A stretch of DNA of 64,000 nucleotides from Trametes villosa (taxonomy: Eukaryota; Basidiomycota; Agaricomycetes; Polyporales; Polyporaceae): NCBI GenBank assembly GCA_002964805.2, contig PUDQ02000001.1:1140001-1204000 (forward strand), written 5' to 3'. Shown one piece after another: positions 10,200 through 22,468 of the stretch (within the stretch, counting starts at the first letter, position 1; each line of letters begins with the position of its first letter). The translations under genes and the position numbers were made by a program. The notes beneath the pieces were generated by a model that saw nothing but the letters and a program-made list of their open reading frames with translations, did no database searches and was not told the origin of the DNA.

Positions 10200-11145
10200 T
10201 CATGACCACTGTCATGAAACCAGATCGACAGGTCAGCAACGCACGGCAGCGCAAAATCGCACGAAGCCCACTCACGTCCACACAACGCGGGAGTCGGTAG
10301 ATGATTGCATTGATAATGTTGATGGTTGTCGCCATATTATACAGATACCTGTTACATTTAACACATCTGGCTTTGGCGACGTCCCAGACCTCTGGCGCGT
10401 TGTAGAATGACGCGTCGAGCTCCTCTCCGAGTGGACTATGCGACCACCGCTGCACCAGGGAATACTTCGGCGACCACCAGCGGGTGTGGTCCAGTTCTGC
10501 TGCGCAGCTGCTTTGTACGACTGCATTGCATAGGGAGCCCGGTGAATTCGCGCCGAAGGTCGTGATGTCATCTAGCCTGGCAAAGAACATCTCTCGTCTG
10601 GAGCGGTGGAGGTCAAGCAACATGTCGCGGTGGCGGGGGTCCATTGAAGCCAGTTCTACCTGGGCTTCACGCGCAAGGAGGTCCATGGTAAGCGTGCGCG
10701 ACGACGCGTGTTCTGCTTCCTCCTTCCAGCCCATCCTGCACGCGATGCCGTACAAGCGCAAGGGGGGCACATCCGCCAGACGGGAGAATAACGCCAGGCG
10801 TAAGGCGGAGATAACCGTCGGCATATCGTACTTCTCTGCGGCTATAAGCAACGCCTCCAGCGAGTCCGAGTGCGTCAATGGGGGGAGAGCCTGGTTATGC
10901 AAGATGGATAGAAGTCGAGCGAGGAGGTCCGACGGTTCGTCCATTTGAATGGGCTCGATGCGATCCTGGGCTTGAGGCTGCGGGAGGGAGAACATGGTCT
11001 GCATGAACCCGGAAGCGCGAGAGAGGACGTCCGAGGATACGCGGAACAACACGCCATCGCGGGAACGTAACACCGTGTCTGCATTGGGCGAGGAGTAATC
11101 CGGATGGGTATGGGTGTCGGCGGCGAGCGATGGAGTTCGCGACAT
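10200..11145 (-). CDS. BTB/POZ-domain protein, tandem paralogue 2
   Basis: The main exon 10276-11145 starts MSRTPSLAADTHTHPDYSSP and encodes the BTB fold: NADTVLRSRDGVLFRVSSDV, ASGFMQTMFSLPQ and LLIAAEKYDMPTVISALRLA. The shared helical region follows (ACRMGWKEEAEHASSRTL, PRHRDMLLDLHRSRREMFFA), then HTRWWSPKYSLVQRW and the C-x-x-C in ARCVKCNRYLYN. A GTGAGT donor follows the Asp codon at 10276. The preferred acceptor at 10209, preceded by a CTGAC branch point, adds Trp-Ser and a stop at 10202-10200. A later acceptor near 10136 would give a longer tail ending at 10085, so the last few residues are uncertain. By eye it is clearly closer to paralogue 1 than to paralogue 3. The frame is open upstream to 11532, but that stretch shows no BTB-like sequence. 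Confidence 0.78.
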
Positions 11146-11461
11146 GTCGGATAGTGCGTGCTGTCGTGAAGAGACTCGGGCATCAGCATCCAGTTGTAGA
11201 GTGTGGCACTGATCACACATCACCTTCACCAGGAGTAAGAGGGCGATTGAGTTCGGCTCCAGTGTCGAGCACGATGGTGGGAGCGAACCCTTGGGAACCG
11301 GTGAGTACATCTGTATACGTAGTGCAAATTTTGAGTTTGGCAAGCCGCGTCCTCTGTACCCACGTGTCGAGTGCACCGGGTGATCGAGGTACTGACTTAA
11401 TCCCACTGTATGAGCAGGGAAAATCACCAACCTCGATGAAAGCAAATGGCGAAAGAATGAA

Positions 11462-11790
11462 CGGTCCGATACCACAAGGATCGTCATCTCTAAAACAACA
11501 TCATGAAGCTCGAATTCAGGAATGGAGACCACTCAATGTGCGCATTGGCCGAGGATACGACGTGTCTATACGTCTCTTTTCAACAAACCCCCACGGGTCC
11601 CCCCGGCGAACCACGCCGCCCTCACGGGGCCTCTAATTGAACTGTAAGTCAGAATGACACGGATCTCAGCCGTCCAACGACCACGCACCTCAACGCTCCG
11701 AGCTCCCGTACTCGGGCAGATCCCGCAACAGCGTCCCCAGGCCGTCCAACAGGTTCGGCATCAGGTAGTTCGCCTGCCCGCACTTCGCGC
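11462..11790. repeat. Segmental duplication, copy B (pairs with 9611-9951)
   Basis: Spans the spacer between BTB paralogues 2 and 3 and the last 30 or so codons of paralogue 3. It is the likely source arrangement of the duplication, because here the coding part is continuous with an intact gene. Confidence 0.8.
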
Positions 11791-12622
11791 ACCGCGCGCC
11801 GTACATCGCGCCGACCTCCGGGAGCGCGAAGAACGCGGGCCCGAGCGCCGCGCCCGGCGGCGCGCGCTCGAACTGGCGCAGCAGCGCGTACTTGAGCGCG
11901 TGCCACGCGCTGTGGTCTAGCGGGTTGTGGCACAGGTCCGCGCCGTCGTCCGCGCCCCCGCCCGCGTCCGCCGGCACGCTCCGCAGGATGTCCGCGAACA
12001 GCTGCGGGTCGTCGAGCCCCGCGACGAGCGCCTCGCGCCGCGCGCGGTGCAGCGAGAGGAGACGCTCCTGCTGCGCGGGCTCGAGCCGCACGAGCTCTGG
12101 GAGGTGCGCGGGCGCGAGGAGGTCGAGCGCGAGCGCGCGCTGTGCGGCGTGTGCGGCCTCGCGCTCCCAGGCCATCCGGCTCACGAGCCCGAAAAGCCGG
12201 ATAGGTGACGCCTCGAGGAAGGGCGAAAAGAGCGCGGTGCGCAGGACGCCGATTGCGAGCGGCATCTCGTACTTGTCCGCGGCGGCGAGGAGCGCGGCGA
12301 GGAAGTCGGCGTCGTCGAGCGGAGGCAGCTCGATGCCGCTGATCATGGAGAGCAGCGCGGCGAGAACCGCGGCGCTCTCGTCAACGGGGATGGCCTCAGT
12401 CGCGGGTGGCGTGGCACCTTGGGGCAGACTGAGCATAGAGCGGAACCATGCCGAGCTGCGACTGAGGGTCTCTGAGGAGATCCGGAAGAGCGTGCCGTCC
12501 TTCGAGCGCAGAACGATATCTGCATTTGGGGACGAGAATGCGGGGTGGACCGGGGAGTCGTCCGCAGAGGTCTTATCTGCGGCGTCTGGGGCGTGCTTGG
12601 GTGTATCGCTTTGCGCAGACAT
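11690..12622 (-). CDS. BTB/POZ-domain protein, tandem paralogue 3
   Basis: Single exon of 310 residues from MSAQSDTPKHAPDAADK to LPEYGSSER. The BTB fold is NADIVLRSKDGTLFRISSET, SAWFRSMLSLPQG and LLAAADKYEMPLAIGVLRTA. The paralogue-wide region follows (SRMAWEREAAHAAQRAL, EPAQQERLLSLHRARREALV), then HSAWHALKYALLRQFERAPP and the C-x-x-C motif ARCAKCGQANYL. It lacks the small terminal intron seen in paralogues 1 and 2. It is much more GC-rich at third positions, with many GCG and CGC codons, so it has a different base history from its neighbours. The frame is open upstream to 12856, but MSAQSD is the first Met next to BTB-like sequence. Confidence 0.82.
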   Translation of the reverse strand: MSAQSDTPKHAPDAADKTSADDSPVHPAFSSPNADIVLRSKDGTLFRISSETLSRSSAWFRSMLSLPQGATPPATEAIPVDESAAVLAALLSMISGIELPPLDDADFLAALLAAADKYEMPLAIGVLRTALFSPFLEASPIRLFGLVSRMAWEREAAHAAQRALALDLLAPAHLPELVRLEPAQQERLLSLHRARREALVAGLDDPQLFADILRSVPADAGGGADDGADLCHNPLDHSAWHALKYALLRQFERAPPGAALGPAFFALPEVGAMYGARCAKCGQANYLMPNLLDGLGTLLRDLPEYGSSER

Positions 12623-12990
12623 GGCCTGGGTGGGCTGTGAGAACGGGAGGGTGGGCAGGAAGAGAGGCCTGAACTCACTAAATCCCGCCGATCCTTGGGT
12701 ACGTGGACGTGTAGACAGAGAAGGGCGGGCCCGCGCAGAGGCCTTTATGCGCCTCCGGATGTCTGTATGGCACCCATTGACCACAACGTGCTGTTTCCCG
12801 CGGGCGGCTGGAAGATTGGACCTATTGGCATCAGAAGCTCGCAAGCTGGGAATCACGTCGGCGGACAGGTTTATCTCGTGACAGCTCGCAGCGGCCAGTT
12901 AACCCAAGAGATCGCATTAACACCTAAGCTTATACCACGCGGGACATAGATCTAGTAACATGACCCAGCAGCCAACGCCGCGCAAGACGC

Positions 12991-14362
<1,372 letters not shown>

Positions 14363-15711
14363 ACAGGCTCTCGAGCTCGGGTCGTCGCGGAAATTCGAGT
14401 GGGGTGAGGCCACTGGGGCTGCAGGCGCGCGCGCTCGGGTGAGGCACGGCTGCGCTCTACGCGCCCAGCGCGCGTCTGTAGACTGCAACCGTGTCTCGCC
14501 ACGCCGAGGCCATCGGGACGCCAGCCTCGACGGGGATGCGCCGCAGGATACCGCTCTCTAGACCGTTCAGGAAGTGTGCTATGTATTGCAACAACGATAT
14601 GACACGCTCTTCCTAGGTAGCTAAGGAAACAGGAGTGTGCTCGGCGAATATGAACAGTGTCTCATGCACGCGATCGCGTTCGTGGACCATGAGTTGCCGG
14701 CGCCCGGTGCATCCGTCGTAAGCACGGCAGACGGTCCCGGGCCCGAGGTTTGATGTTCATGAACCCGGGCCACAGTCGCGCGCGTTGCGAGGGGCTCAAA
14801 CGCGGGGATTGCGTTCGGAGCTAAACCATCTTGGTGAAGTGACTGGGTGCATTCACGGGCATCTCAGACGGCCGACAGGTGCGCGCTGTGCGTCGGGCGG
14901 TCGTGTGTGAAGGGTGAGTACCGACGTATGCGCTATGTTCGCCGATGCAGGCGTCATCAGCTGGGTTTGCAGAGTTGTTGGTGAGGGCGGGGGAGGTGCC
15001 TGTAAATCTGTCGTGATTGCGCGCGATGGATCCATATGCTAAACGGTGCAGATCACATTAGGACTGTGATGGGACCCCGCTTGAGGCTGATCGCACGCCT
15101 GGATTGGACGTCGTGTGCGGACAGAGGTGAGCAGACGAGGGAAAGGCAGGGTCATCATGTTCAGGTAGTCGAAGTGAGAGGGAGGCTCGTCTGCCCGCGA
15201 ATATCGGGTTACTACTGCGGAGGCGCCAAGCCACCGCGTCGCGCAGCGGTGGTGGCCTCTGCCTCCGCAGCACGCTGAGCGCAGGAGAGAGCACAGGAAG
15301 CGTCGAGCGTCGTGGAGTGGGAGGAGGGTGGACGGGGTGTGGGTGGGTGGGGATGGAGGGGAGGAGGCGAGAGGGAGCCAGGGGAGCGGGCGTGGACCCT
15401 GGACGATGTGCCGGATCGGGCGGTTGTGAATCCTCCACGCGGAACAAAGTCGCACAAACAGCGTGGTACACTGGCGAAGCGCCCAAGTTCAGTTATGGTC
15501 GGCGTCCGGCCTCGGACGCGACCGCTCCTCGTCCTTGTCCTCCTCCTCCCTCTCCGTCCTTGCTGGGTCCCCTCCCCTCCTCCGTCTTTTCTTTCCCTTC
15601 TCCCCTGTACTTTTTTCTCCCTTTTTTCTCTTCTCTGGGTCTCCCCTCCCGGACGCCCCTCAGCCTCTGTAACAGCTATCTACACGCCGGCGTGTTGAAC
15701 CAGCCAGCAGC
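14363..15711. other. Intergenic region with a pyrimidine tract before the phosphatase gene
   Basis: No gene is supported in this 1.3 kb. Plus-strand positions 15538-15660 are strongly CT-rich, as in leaders of well-expressed fungal genes. Several long open frames here (for example 15058-15486 minus) are Pro/Ser/Arg-rich by-products of that composition. Confidence 0.5.
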
Positions 15712-17883
15712 ATGGACGCCGCGACCCCTCGCCCGCAGTCAACCCTTCCGCCACGCAGAAAGGGTCCCCCTGCGCCCCTTCGCATCGACACGCCTCTTTA
15801 CAACCCAGGCGTCGCCTTCTTCTCGAGCGACAGCTCCGCCTCGGCGTCCACCCTCTCTTCCACTACTTCTGACGCCGATTCTTTTATCCTCCCCTCCCCC
15901 AGCAAACCTCGATCCCTCCGCAACATGAAGAAGCTGTCCATAACCCTCCCATCGGCCCAATCCTCATCCAACTCCCTCACTCTGCCCGCCGTTGACCCTA
16001 GCAACACCGTCCCTCCGACGCCGTCGTTTGCGTCAAAACGGCGCCCGTCCGTCATCTCCCTTCCGAATACAAGCACCAATCTGCTTCGTCGGAAAGGTGA
16101 AGACGGCGATGGCTCCCCCACTGTGGCCTACGCCGATGGGCCCGCCCAGATCCTGCCTGGGATCTGGCTTGGTTCGGAGGATAACGTTCGAGATTGGAGA
16201 GGTCTCATGGAGCGCGGAATCAAGTCGGTCCTGAACGTAGCCAAGGAGGTTCAGACCGATTTCGACCAGCAGAGCACACAGTCCCTGCGCCCGTTCATGT
16301 CGACCCCCGACTTGACTGACTCTCATGCGGCTTCGGCCGACGGGGAGTCCACGTACTACCCCGCGCATCTACCCAGCGGCAGACCCGCCATGCACTATCT
16401 CAAACTTCACTGGTCGCACGGCCAGTCCGATCTCGTGCACCAAGGGTTCCCAGCAGGGTTCTCGTTCGTCGATCGCGCACTGGAACGTGGGGACGGCGTG
16501 CTCGTACAGTGCGTAAACGTCGTGTTTGAGAAGCTGCTTCCTGCTCATCTCATGACCTTCGAAACTGCAGCTGTCAGTGCGGTGTCTCCCGCTCAGCCAC
16601 GATGGTGATCGCGCTGGTTATGCGCGCTGCAGCACAGCGTTCTGCAAGCGTCCCCTCGGAGGTGTGGGCGTTGAAGGGCATGCAAGGCGCATACTCCTTC
16701 GTCAAAGAAAAAAGCAAATGGGTGGGGCCCAACATGTCGTACGTTGTTCTCTCGGAATCATCGATTGCGAATCACCCTCTCACGTTCATATCGCCTCAGC
16801 CTCATTTACCAGTTGCTGGACTATGAACGGACGTTGAAATCGGGCAACTCGTCCCCGACCCCGTCCGAGCTTTCTGCGGAAGAGGAGTGGGGTCGCAGAC
16901 GCATGGCGTTGGAGGACACCGACGGCGAAGACGACCGTGAAAGCATGGAGGTCATGCGCGAAGCCAAGGCTCTCGATCAGGCCATGGAAGACCGTATCCT
17001 CGCTCGCAAATCGTCTTCATCATCGATCGAGTCCACGGGTCACGGCCGCGGGATGGGGCTCGCTTGGAGATCGAAGTACGGCAGTCAGCGCAAGCGCAAG
17101 GGATCCGCGGCCAGCGTGGTCACGAACAGCAGCAGCATTCTCAGCGAAGACCTCGTTGAGGAGGACGAGGAAGAGGAACTTCTTGGCGTGCGCCGCAACT
17201 TCGACGACGTCAGCTTCGGAGCTAGGAGCTCGAGCGGGGAGCCGACAGAAGACGAGTCAAACTCGGAGTCGTCTACGCACTCGGCGCGCCGTTCTGGCCT
17301 CTTCAGCCCTCCCGCCTCTGGTTCCTTGACTGCTCGTCCGCCAGGTCTGTTCTTGCCTCCGTCTGCGCCTGCTTACAAGTCGAAGTTCTCGCTTCCTCCC
17401 GTGCCGGCCACAGCCGTGAAGTCGACATTCGACATTCCCCCGCGAGTACAACGTCCGACGAAACCCCGTCGCCGTCCGCCTCCTCTGGGCATCCTCCCTG
17501 CGGTGCCCGCCTCCCCCATCGTGCCCGTCAATGCACCCATCGCCCACCCTCGGACTCGCACCGAGTCCCGCAAACCGGAAACCCCGCCCGCACACCTGCG
17601 CGGTCCTGTCAAAACTACTCCGCCCAGAAGCAAGGCTTCTTCGGCTCTCGCGACACCCTCCCAGACGCTCTTCGTCTTCCCTCCCTCTCCCACCCTCATG
17701 GCGCGGACGCCTTCGACGTTGACAATCACGTCGAACTCGTACCCCTTCCCTTCGATCTCGACGCCCCGCGTGTCGACGTTCAACTCGAAGGAAGGTCGCC
17801 GCAAGTCCTTCATCGGCCTCACCGCCCCGCCCACGCCCACGGTCGCGTCATCGCGCGTCGACGTCCGCGGCTGGCTGGCATGA
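15712..17883 (+). CDS. Dual-specificity protein phosphatase (MSG5-like)
   Basis: Three exons, 15712-16508, 16571-16738 and 16800-17883, join in phase (682 residues). After a Ser/Pro-rich N-terminus, the phosphatase domain covers roughly residues 145-330: QILPGIWLGSEDNVRDWRGL, GIKSVLNVAKEV, the conserved Asp region YLKLHWSHGQSDL, and the active site HCQCGVSRSATMVIALVMRA with catalytic Cys and invariant Arg. The sequence after it (SVPSEVWALKGMQGAYSFVK, NMSLIYQLLDYER) is typical of fungal MAP-kinase phosphatases. The long C-terminal tail is disordered, with acidic and Pro-rich stretches likely to hold docking and phosphorylation sites. The intron after 16508 splits the active-site His codon (CA|C), so the signature cannot be seen without splicing. 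Likely substrates are MAP kinases, by family only. Confidence 0.87.
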
Positions 17884-18622
17884 CCCGACCCATTTCTCGC
17901 CCACGCATCGGATGTTCCGCATGACATGTCTCTTTATGCCAATGCCATCTTATGCTCGCGCCCCCTCTGTGCTGCCTAGCGACTTTCACCGTGTCACATC
18001 CCGGTCCTCTCGCATTCTCGTCTATTTGCTTTCCTGTCACATTTTGCACCATCTGGACGCTTTTATTCCTTCCTGTCACGTTCTTCACGCTCGCGACCGC
18101 CTTGTTCCTTCTTCTCTTTATATGCGAGGTCTCGGGCACGTCTGGCATATATCATTATCACGGCTGCTATCCTTCCATCGTCCATATTCTCCGCTCTTTT
18201 TCCACCTCCTCACCTTCTCCCATTCTGTGTGAATAGATTGGACCCCGCATCGTCGAGCAGCATTGCAATTCTCCGACTGTATATTACCCCACACAACCCT
18301 GACCCCGTCCGCCGCAATTTCTGACATGTTCCCTGTCTCTTGCGCAATTTTTCCACGGTTCGCGTTCATCTTTCCAAGCTTGCTCTTCTTCGTGTCGCTC
18401 GGGCCGCTCAGATCCACATGCATGTACGTACGCACCCTCATCTATGCCGCTCCGCAGAGCGGACAGAACGCAAGGAGGAATCCGTCCCACTCCCCACTCC
18501 AGCTCCCACACCGTCTGTGCACGGAACGAGGATCCGTCGAACGAGAAAGTGAGAATGCATGAGCGAATAAATTAGGTGTGCACAGGAATAGCGGTGCGAA
18601 CGTCCCGAGAGGCCCGCGCCCG
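17884..18622. other. Convergent 3' regions of the phosphatase and TVP23 genes
   Basis: T-rich on the plus strand (17920-18380), as expected of a terminator and 3' untranslated region. No gene is supported. Confidence 0.5.
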
Positions 18623-20000
18623 TCACCCCAAGAAGCGGCCGACGCTGTTCTTGACCACACCCGTCAGGATCTGCCCGCCGATGCCACCCATGCCCATGTT
18701 CCAGCCGGAGGACGCAAGGTGGTTCGCCCACTTCGCCTTGGCATCGCGGTCGCTGCGGGGCGCGGTGGCAGCCCGTCAGTCCGGCGCGAGACGAAAGAAC
18801 GCCGATGGCAGGGGTGGGTACTCACGCGTAGGTGAAGCCGATGGCGTTTGTGATGTTGAACACGAGCGCCAGGACGACGATGGGCACGAAGCTGACAGCA
18901 CGCCAGACGCCAGAAGCAGAAGCAGAAGTCAGCGGGGGGAGCGTGGCACGTACGTGAGCGCGCAGCGGGGGTAACGTACGACAGGTTGAACTTGAGGAAG
19001 GAGACGATCAGGAGCGCGAGCCACAGAAGCGGGAAGGTGTACACCGCGATCTGGGGCCCATCTGCGCGTCAGCGCGACGTCAGTGCTGTGGACCGCAGGC
19101 GGACTGACCCAGAACATCCTGCGGCAGCGGGGCGTCAGCGAAGCGTTCCTCCGTGGAAGCACGGGCGGTAAGATGGGACGTACTTCGAATCAATAGGGTT
19201 CGCGGGGCGAGATGGCTGCAGGGCAGGGTGGCCAGTTGAGACGGGGAGATGCAGGTGGAGTAGGGGGTACGCACGTCGCGGCTCTCGAACACCCAATAGC
19301 TCTCGCCGTCATCGTCAACCTGGAAACCGGTGGACAGGTTGGACGTGTACTGCGAGCGAGCGTGTGGCTGAGGAGCGTACCTGATTCCAATACCGCAGGC
19401 CGACCAGTCTCCGCCCTCCTACGTTCTGCGGACAGGCTGTCAGTCAACTTGGAGAGTTCGTGGAAAGAGGGTACTGACTCTGCAATTCCAGAAGTCCATG
19501 GCGAGCAGGACGACAACAATCACAGACTGTCATGAGGCGGACGCTCAGGACGGCAGCCGAAGGGTCACGCGGGCAGGTGGACATACCGAGAGCACATAGT
19601 TGGATATGAAGAATCCACACAGGATGTAGACCGTGATAGCGGCCACCCGGAAGAAGTACAGGAAGAAGAGGACTAGTGGGTGTGCAGACTTGCGGCGAAG
19701 GGTTCAGCTGTCTCGCGTCCATGCACCACAGGGTTCGGCCGGGCGCACCTGTCGTAGTATGCCAGCGATACCTTCGAACACGCGTGGTTGTAACATCTCT
19801 GTCGTCTACCGCCATAGGTTCGGGCACACACCTGACTCTGCATCCCCCGGAGTCGAAGCTAGCTGCTGTATTGGACGTGCGGCAGTGGCCCCCGAGTTTG
19901 TGGTGGGTGGTGCATTGATGTTGCCGGTGGCAGACGTGCGCTGCTCGTATTCCGGTTCATCCGCTTCTATAGTCTCAAAGAGAGGTGTTGAAGAGCTCAT
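18623..20000 (-). CDS. TVP23: Golgi apparatus membrane protein TVP23
   Basis: Late-Golgi vesicle membrane protein of the FAM18/TVP23 family, with roles in endosome-to-Golgi traffic. Eleven short exons assemble in phase between the start at 20000 and the stop at 18625-18623 (about 260 residues). Recognisable pieces in order: a cytosolic start [20 protein letters not shown]; the first spans [20 protein letters not shown] and [19 protein letters not shown]; the family core [40 protein letters not shown]; then spans [20 protein letters not shown] and [20 protein letters not shown]; and the tail [20 protein letters not shown] ending NSVGRFLG. One exon (KMFW) is ten bases. Intron density is the highest in the window, yet all splice sites keep phase. 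Four membrane helices are expected. Confidence 0.87.
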
Positions 20001-20372
20001 GGTGGCAGACGAGAGGTTCGCGTTCTGCACGCCAAGTCCAGTCGCGTTAGTACAGCGTCACTGCTGTGCCAGACAGGCGCCCATAGACTATACGCGCTTC
20101 CACGTGGCCATGGGTTGCACTCATACTGCGTCCTCCCGGTGTCTCTGATTGCGTTCAGAAGTACTGCGTACGCTGGGCTGACAGTCATACTGCGGTCTGA
20201 TTGCTTTACGACTGAGTACTAAGTGTTGCATAGGCCCCTCTTCCAACGTGTCTCTGCACATCCACCACGTTCCCGCATAACGCTGCCAACCGCTGGGTGC
20301 ACTCAAGCTCACTGCCTCACTAAGCTCCCCTCTATACGAGAACGTACCAGCCCCACCGAACGTAACTGCTGA

Positions 20373-22021
20373 ATGAGCGGCTCCAATGCTCAACCTGGGG
20401 GGACCGATGGGCCTTCGGAACGCACTCCTCTGCTGCCCAGCCGTCGCTCAACGCAAGAAAATGGAAGAAATACAAGCGATTCAGAAACAGTCGCTCTACC
20501 TGGGCCGCACGTAGGCACGGTCGCCGCAGGTATCAAGCTTGAAGACCTGGCTACCTTCGATATCGACAGGCTGTATCCCGTGGTACTTCAATCTCGACCT
20601 GCTCGGGTAGCTTTCGCCCTCTGCGTTCTTTTCCATTACCGCAAATCCATCACAGGAAGTACAGCGTCGCGTGGCCGTGACGTGTGGACCCAGTGGCGGG
20701 AGAAGGTGCAGTTCACTGCCGGCATCCGGGATCTCGACTCTCTCGCACTCCGGGTGTGGTCCGACTACCTTGAGGACGCCGGGGACGCAGATGAGTTGGC
20801 GGAAGTGCTGTGGTCGGCATTTCCTGTCGACGTATATTCAATATGTACAGTTCGAGGTAAGCTGGCCCTCAGATTCGCAGCGGCTCAACGATGAGACTAA
20901 CGTGCCTCGCAGTGATCGACTTCCTGGATGCTGGACACGCGCCGGACGATCTCACAAGCCACCCTCTCATCCATCTCAGTCTGGCGGATACCTGGAAGTA
21001 CGGCCGCCCGAGCACCCGTGAAGGAGACAGCTCTGTCTCCACTCTCTTGCGTTTTATAGATCGTTGTTGCGCCCCTCGGTAAGCGACATCTGCTGCATTC
21101 CAAAATCACATTGTTGAACCGTCCTCCAGAGCCCTGTATATTGTGGACCTCGCCATACACTTCGCCTACCTCTGGGTCCTATACGCCTTCGTGAATCGCA
21201 CAACGAACCTGGGGCTTGCTCGGCACGTGTTCATCCTGCTCTACTCCTTGAGCAAGCTCGCTCCTTCCCGGTCAAGCTCTACGATACCTCCTCTCCTAGT
21301 GCTGATCTCGTTCCTATCCTGGTTCCCGGACACACCCCGTTTCGGCACAGCCGCACTCTCTGGTGTACTGACCGCGCTGTATTGGGAAGTCATACTCCTT
21401 CACTTCCCCAATCAGCAAAACAGCCCTTTGTTCTTGCTGCCCCCGAAACAAGTTCTACCGCTCGCCGTGCTCCCATGGAGAGGAGTGCGCGCACTGCTCG
21501 CACCGCCGCTTTTCTTCCTCCCTGGCTACATCTTCTCCCTCATGCTGCTATCGGGCACACTCCAACCCTGGGGCCTGAACGCTTGGAACCTCGCCGACAC
21601 CTTCGCCTTCGTCGGGGGACCGACGGACACCCAGATCACGTTCATGTACCTCCTCCTCACCGTGTTGGTCCTCATGGGCCTCACTCTCACCTACACACTC
21701 ATCGTCAACCCATACCTGGCGATCTACCGTGAAGCTGATCCCGAGCCCTGGGATCGGTACACGAAGTCCGTCGGATTGGAGGCGCGACGAGCGTTCATAC
21801 GCACCGTGCGCCTGTATGGTTCGGAAAACTACATCCCGGCACCGCTCAACCTCCTCCAGCTGGTGCTCATCCGCATTCCTCTGGTCATCCTCGCACTCCT
21901 CCGGAAGCCAGCTGCTGCCAAGAAGATCGCTGCGGTTGACAAGGCCCTCTGGCGAGTTACCGTGGGGCCTCTCGGCGTGTTAGTGTCTGCGCTGTGGCTA
22001 TGGCACCTGCGAACCAATTGA
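20373..22021 (+). CDS. Polytopic membrane protein of unknown function
   Basis: Three exons, 20373-20856, 20913-21078 and 21130-22021, join in phase (513 residues). The soluble N-terminal half includes SERTPLLPS, IDRLYPVVLQSRPARVAFAL and VIDFLDAGHAPDDLTSHPLI. The second half is strongly hydrophobic with about six to seven helices: LYIVDLAIHFAYLWVLYAFV, VFILLYSLSKL, PLLVLISFLSWF, LLAPPLFFLPGYIFSLMLLS, TFMYLLLTVLVLMGLTLTYT, and LNLLQLVLIRIPLVILALL near the end. The N-terminal ERTPLL matches the acidic dileucine sorting signal ([DE]xxxL[LI]), which in fungi often directs proteins to the vacuole through AP-3. The layout, a cytosolic helical region before a membrane bundle, is reminiscent of fungal vacuolar cation channels, but I see no pore motif, so no function is assigned. 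Confidence 0.75.
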
Positions 22022-22468
22022 GCTTTTCGCTCGGTGAGTATCCTCATTTCATAGCTAACGTGTGGCACACATGCTGACATGGTTTCTGCAGAGCAGTGTC
22101 TACACTGTGCATACCTTGAACACCCTTTCGTTGGGATGACGAGCGAGAGCCGCACTGCCCACTAAGCCACTTCATGGAGTTTCCGCGCGCGCCCCCCCTT
22201 TATTTCTGCGTCTCTATCCGGACTGGCCCAATGTACACATATATTATACGACGCATTCGACTAACGTAGCATCTACATTCCCTCTGGCAGGAGTCGAGTG
22301 CCGAGCTTTCGACATGAGACTGTGCACTCGCGGGCGCTTATATATCACTGTCTCAGTGACGTCGCACTGCGGGATGTTAGGTGACCGTTGTTTAGCGCGA
22401 CCACCTCTCGCACGGCAAGTTCACAACACTAAGTTGACACTGAACGACCGTCACCCCAACAGGTCATC
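22022..22468. other. Intergenic region with TATA-like element for the LRR gene
   Basis: A TTATATAT sequence at about 22338-22345 lies some 125 bases before the LRR gene start. Nothing else is recognisable. Confidence 0.4.

Noticed and set aside
15058..15486. 142-codon minus-strand frame and overlapping frames
   Set aside because: Composition-driven, opposite a CT-rich promoter region, with no splice-consistent model.
20373..22021. Naming the orphan polytopic protein as a TRP-type vacuolar channel
   Set aside because: The layout is suggestive but no pore or TRP motif is visible, so the name was not used.
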